Source: Halanaerobiaceae bacterium (GTDB lineage Bacteria; Bacillota; Halanaerobiia; Halanaerobiales; Halarsenatibacteraceae). From it: a stretch of 6,387 nucleotides of DNA. Below, piece by piece: positions 5,945-6,387 of the stretch. How positions within the stretch are numbered: position 1 is the first letter of the stretch; the number at the start of each line of letters is the position of its first letter. Location of the stretch: NCBI GenBank assembly GCA_003554685.1, contig PWHA01000353.1, positions 1 to 6,387 of the forward strand, written 5' to 3'. A program made the translations under genes and the position numbers. The notes under the pieces were generated by a model. That model was not told the origin of the DNA and ran no database searches. It saw only the letters and a program-made list of their open reading frames with translations.

Positions 5945-6387
5945 ATAGTCGTGGTCGGTACCGGGTTCCCTGACAATTTTCTATAATTTATCCTCTTTTT
6001 CGCCATATCATTTTGCTCATAATCAGCGCCTGACTGACTCCCTCTGCCCAGCTCCGACAAACCCTTCGATTTTTATTAAATCATCACTCCGGTTTAAACA
6101 TGAAAATATTGAAGTTAACCGATGCACTTTCACTTCAAAATTGCTGTTCCATAAAATCCATCTAATCTAAATATTAACTACTTCACAGGGCAAACAACCA
6201 GGAAATTATGCGAATAGGCAAGTATTAAAGAGCTATTCGAACTTAAAAGAAAGTGATAAAATACTAAATATCAATTATCTATTTGCTAAAGTCGAGCATT
6301 CCTGTTTTTCCTTCAAATAAAATTTTTCACATTAAAAGTCCCTTATCAAAAAAACTCCTGCTTATTTGGCAAATACCATGTTAAAAA
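5945..6387. other. AT-rich region upstream of the cyclase operon, no gene seen
   Basis: These 443 bases run from the operon start to the window edge. No reading frame with a credible start and useful length was found on either strand. The operon promoter should lie here on the minus strand, but no pair of -35/-10 boxes near the gene was convincing: an AT-rich TATAGA-like box near 5986-5981 has no matching -35. Two 7-bp inverted repeats (6109-6115 with 6132-6138, and 6211-6217 with 6233-6239) are at the level expected by chance. Confidence 0.5.

Noticed and set aside
6109..6138. Inverted repeat TTGAAGT/ACTTCAA, and a second, CGAATAG/CTATTCG at 6211-6239
   Set aside because: Seven-base arms with 15-16 base loops are expected about once by chance in a gap this size; no T-run or symmetric operator form supports them.
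6184..6195. CACAGGGCAAAC, resembling the start of a class I c-di-GMP riboswitch, on the plus strand
   Set aside because: The other conserved part (GACGCAAAGCC-type segment) and the closing helices do not follow, it is on the strand opposite to all genes, and no gene is seen downstream before the window edge. A covariance-model search of 6150-6387 on both strands would settle it.
6261..6289. Possible minus-strand promoter TTAGCA-17-TAGTAT
   Set aside because: Only four of six matches in each box, and over 330 bases upstream of the cyclase start in AT-rich DNA.

Overview
The window holds four protein genes, all on the minus strand, and three of them carry domains of cyclic-di-GMP signalling or its probable sensory input. 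Low to moderate GC, protein sequences very rich in Glu and Lys, Shine-Dalgarno-type start sites and tight gene packing suggest a Bacillota-like bacterium. An anaerobic, perhaps halophilic lineage such as Halanaerobiales is possible, but that is an inference from style; no marker gene is present.

Reading in the direction of transcription (right to left): 6387-5945 is an AT-rich upstream stretch with no supported gene. Next come a PAS-like/coiled-coil/GGDEF diguanylate cyclase (5929-4919), a stand-alone cobalamin-binding protein (4919-3726) whose start codon overlaps the cyclase stop codon by one base (TAATG), and, 69 bases on, a small multi-pass membrane protein (3656-3159). These three look like one operon. 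A 3158-2724 gap follows, with a hairpin about 40 bases past the operon and a candidate promoter for the last gene. That gene (2678-3) is a large soluble PAS-GAF-PAS-GAF-GGDEF-HD-GYP protein with both c-di-GMP synthesis and breakdown domains, all key motifs intact.

The most interesting item is the cobalamin-binding protein. Its C-terminal half has the helix-bundle signature W-x9-EH, a His directly after that Trp, and an ExHxxG cobalamin-ligand motif 46 residues later. This is the arrangement known from the CarH family of adenosylcobalamin photoreceptors. It has no recognisable DNA-binding domain; in its place is an unfamiliar helical N-terminal domain and a Glu/Lys linker built from a 24-bp tandem repeat. 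Translational coupling to a diguanylate cyclase suggests an output through c-di-GMP rather than transcription: a possible B12-based light (or B12-status) switch on c-di-GMP. This is a hypothesis from sequence motifs and gene order.
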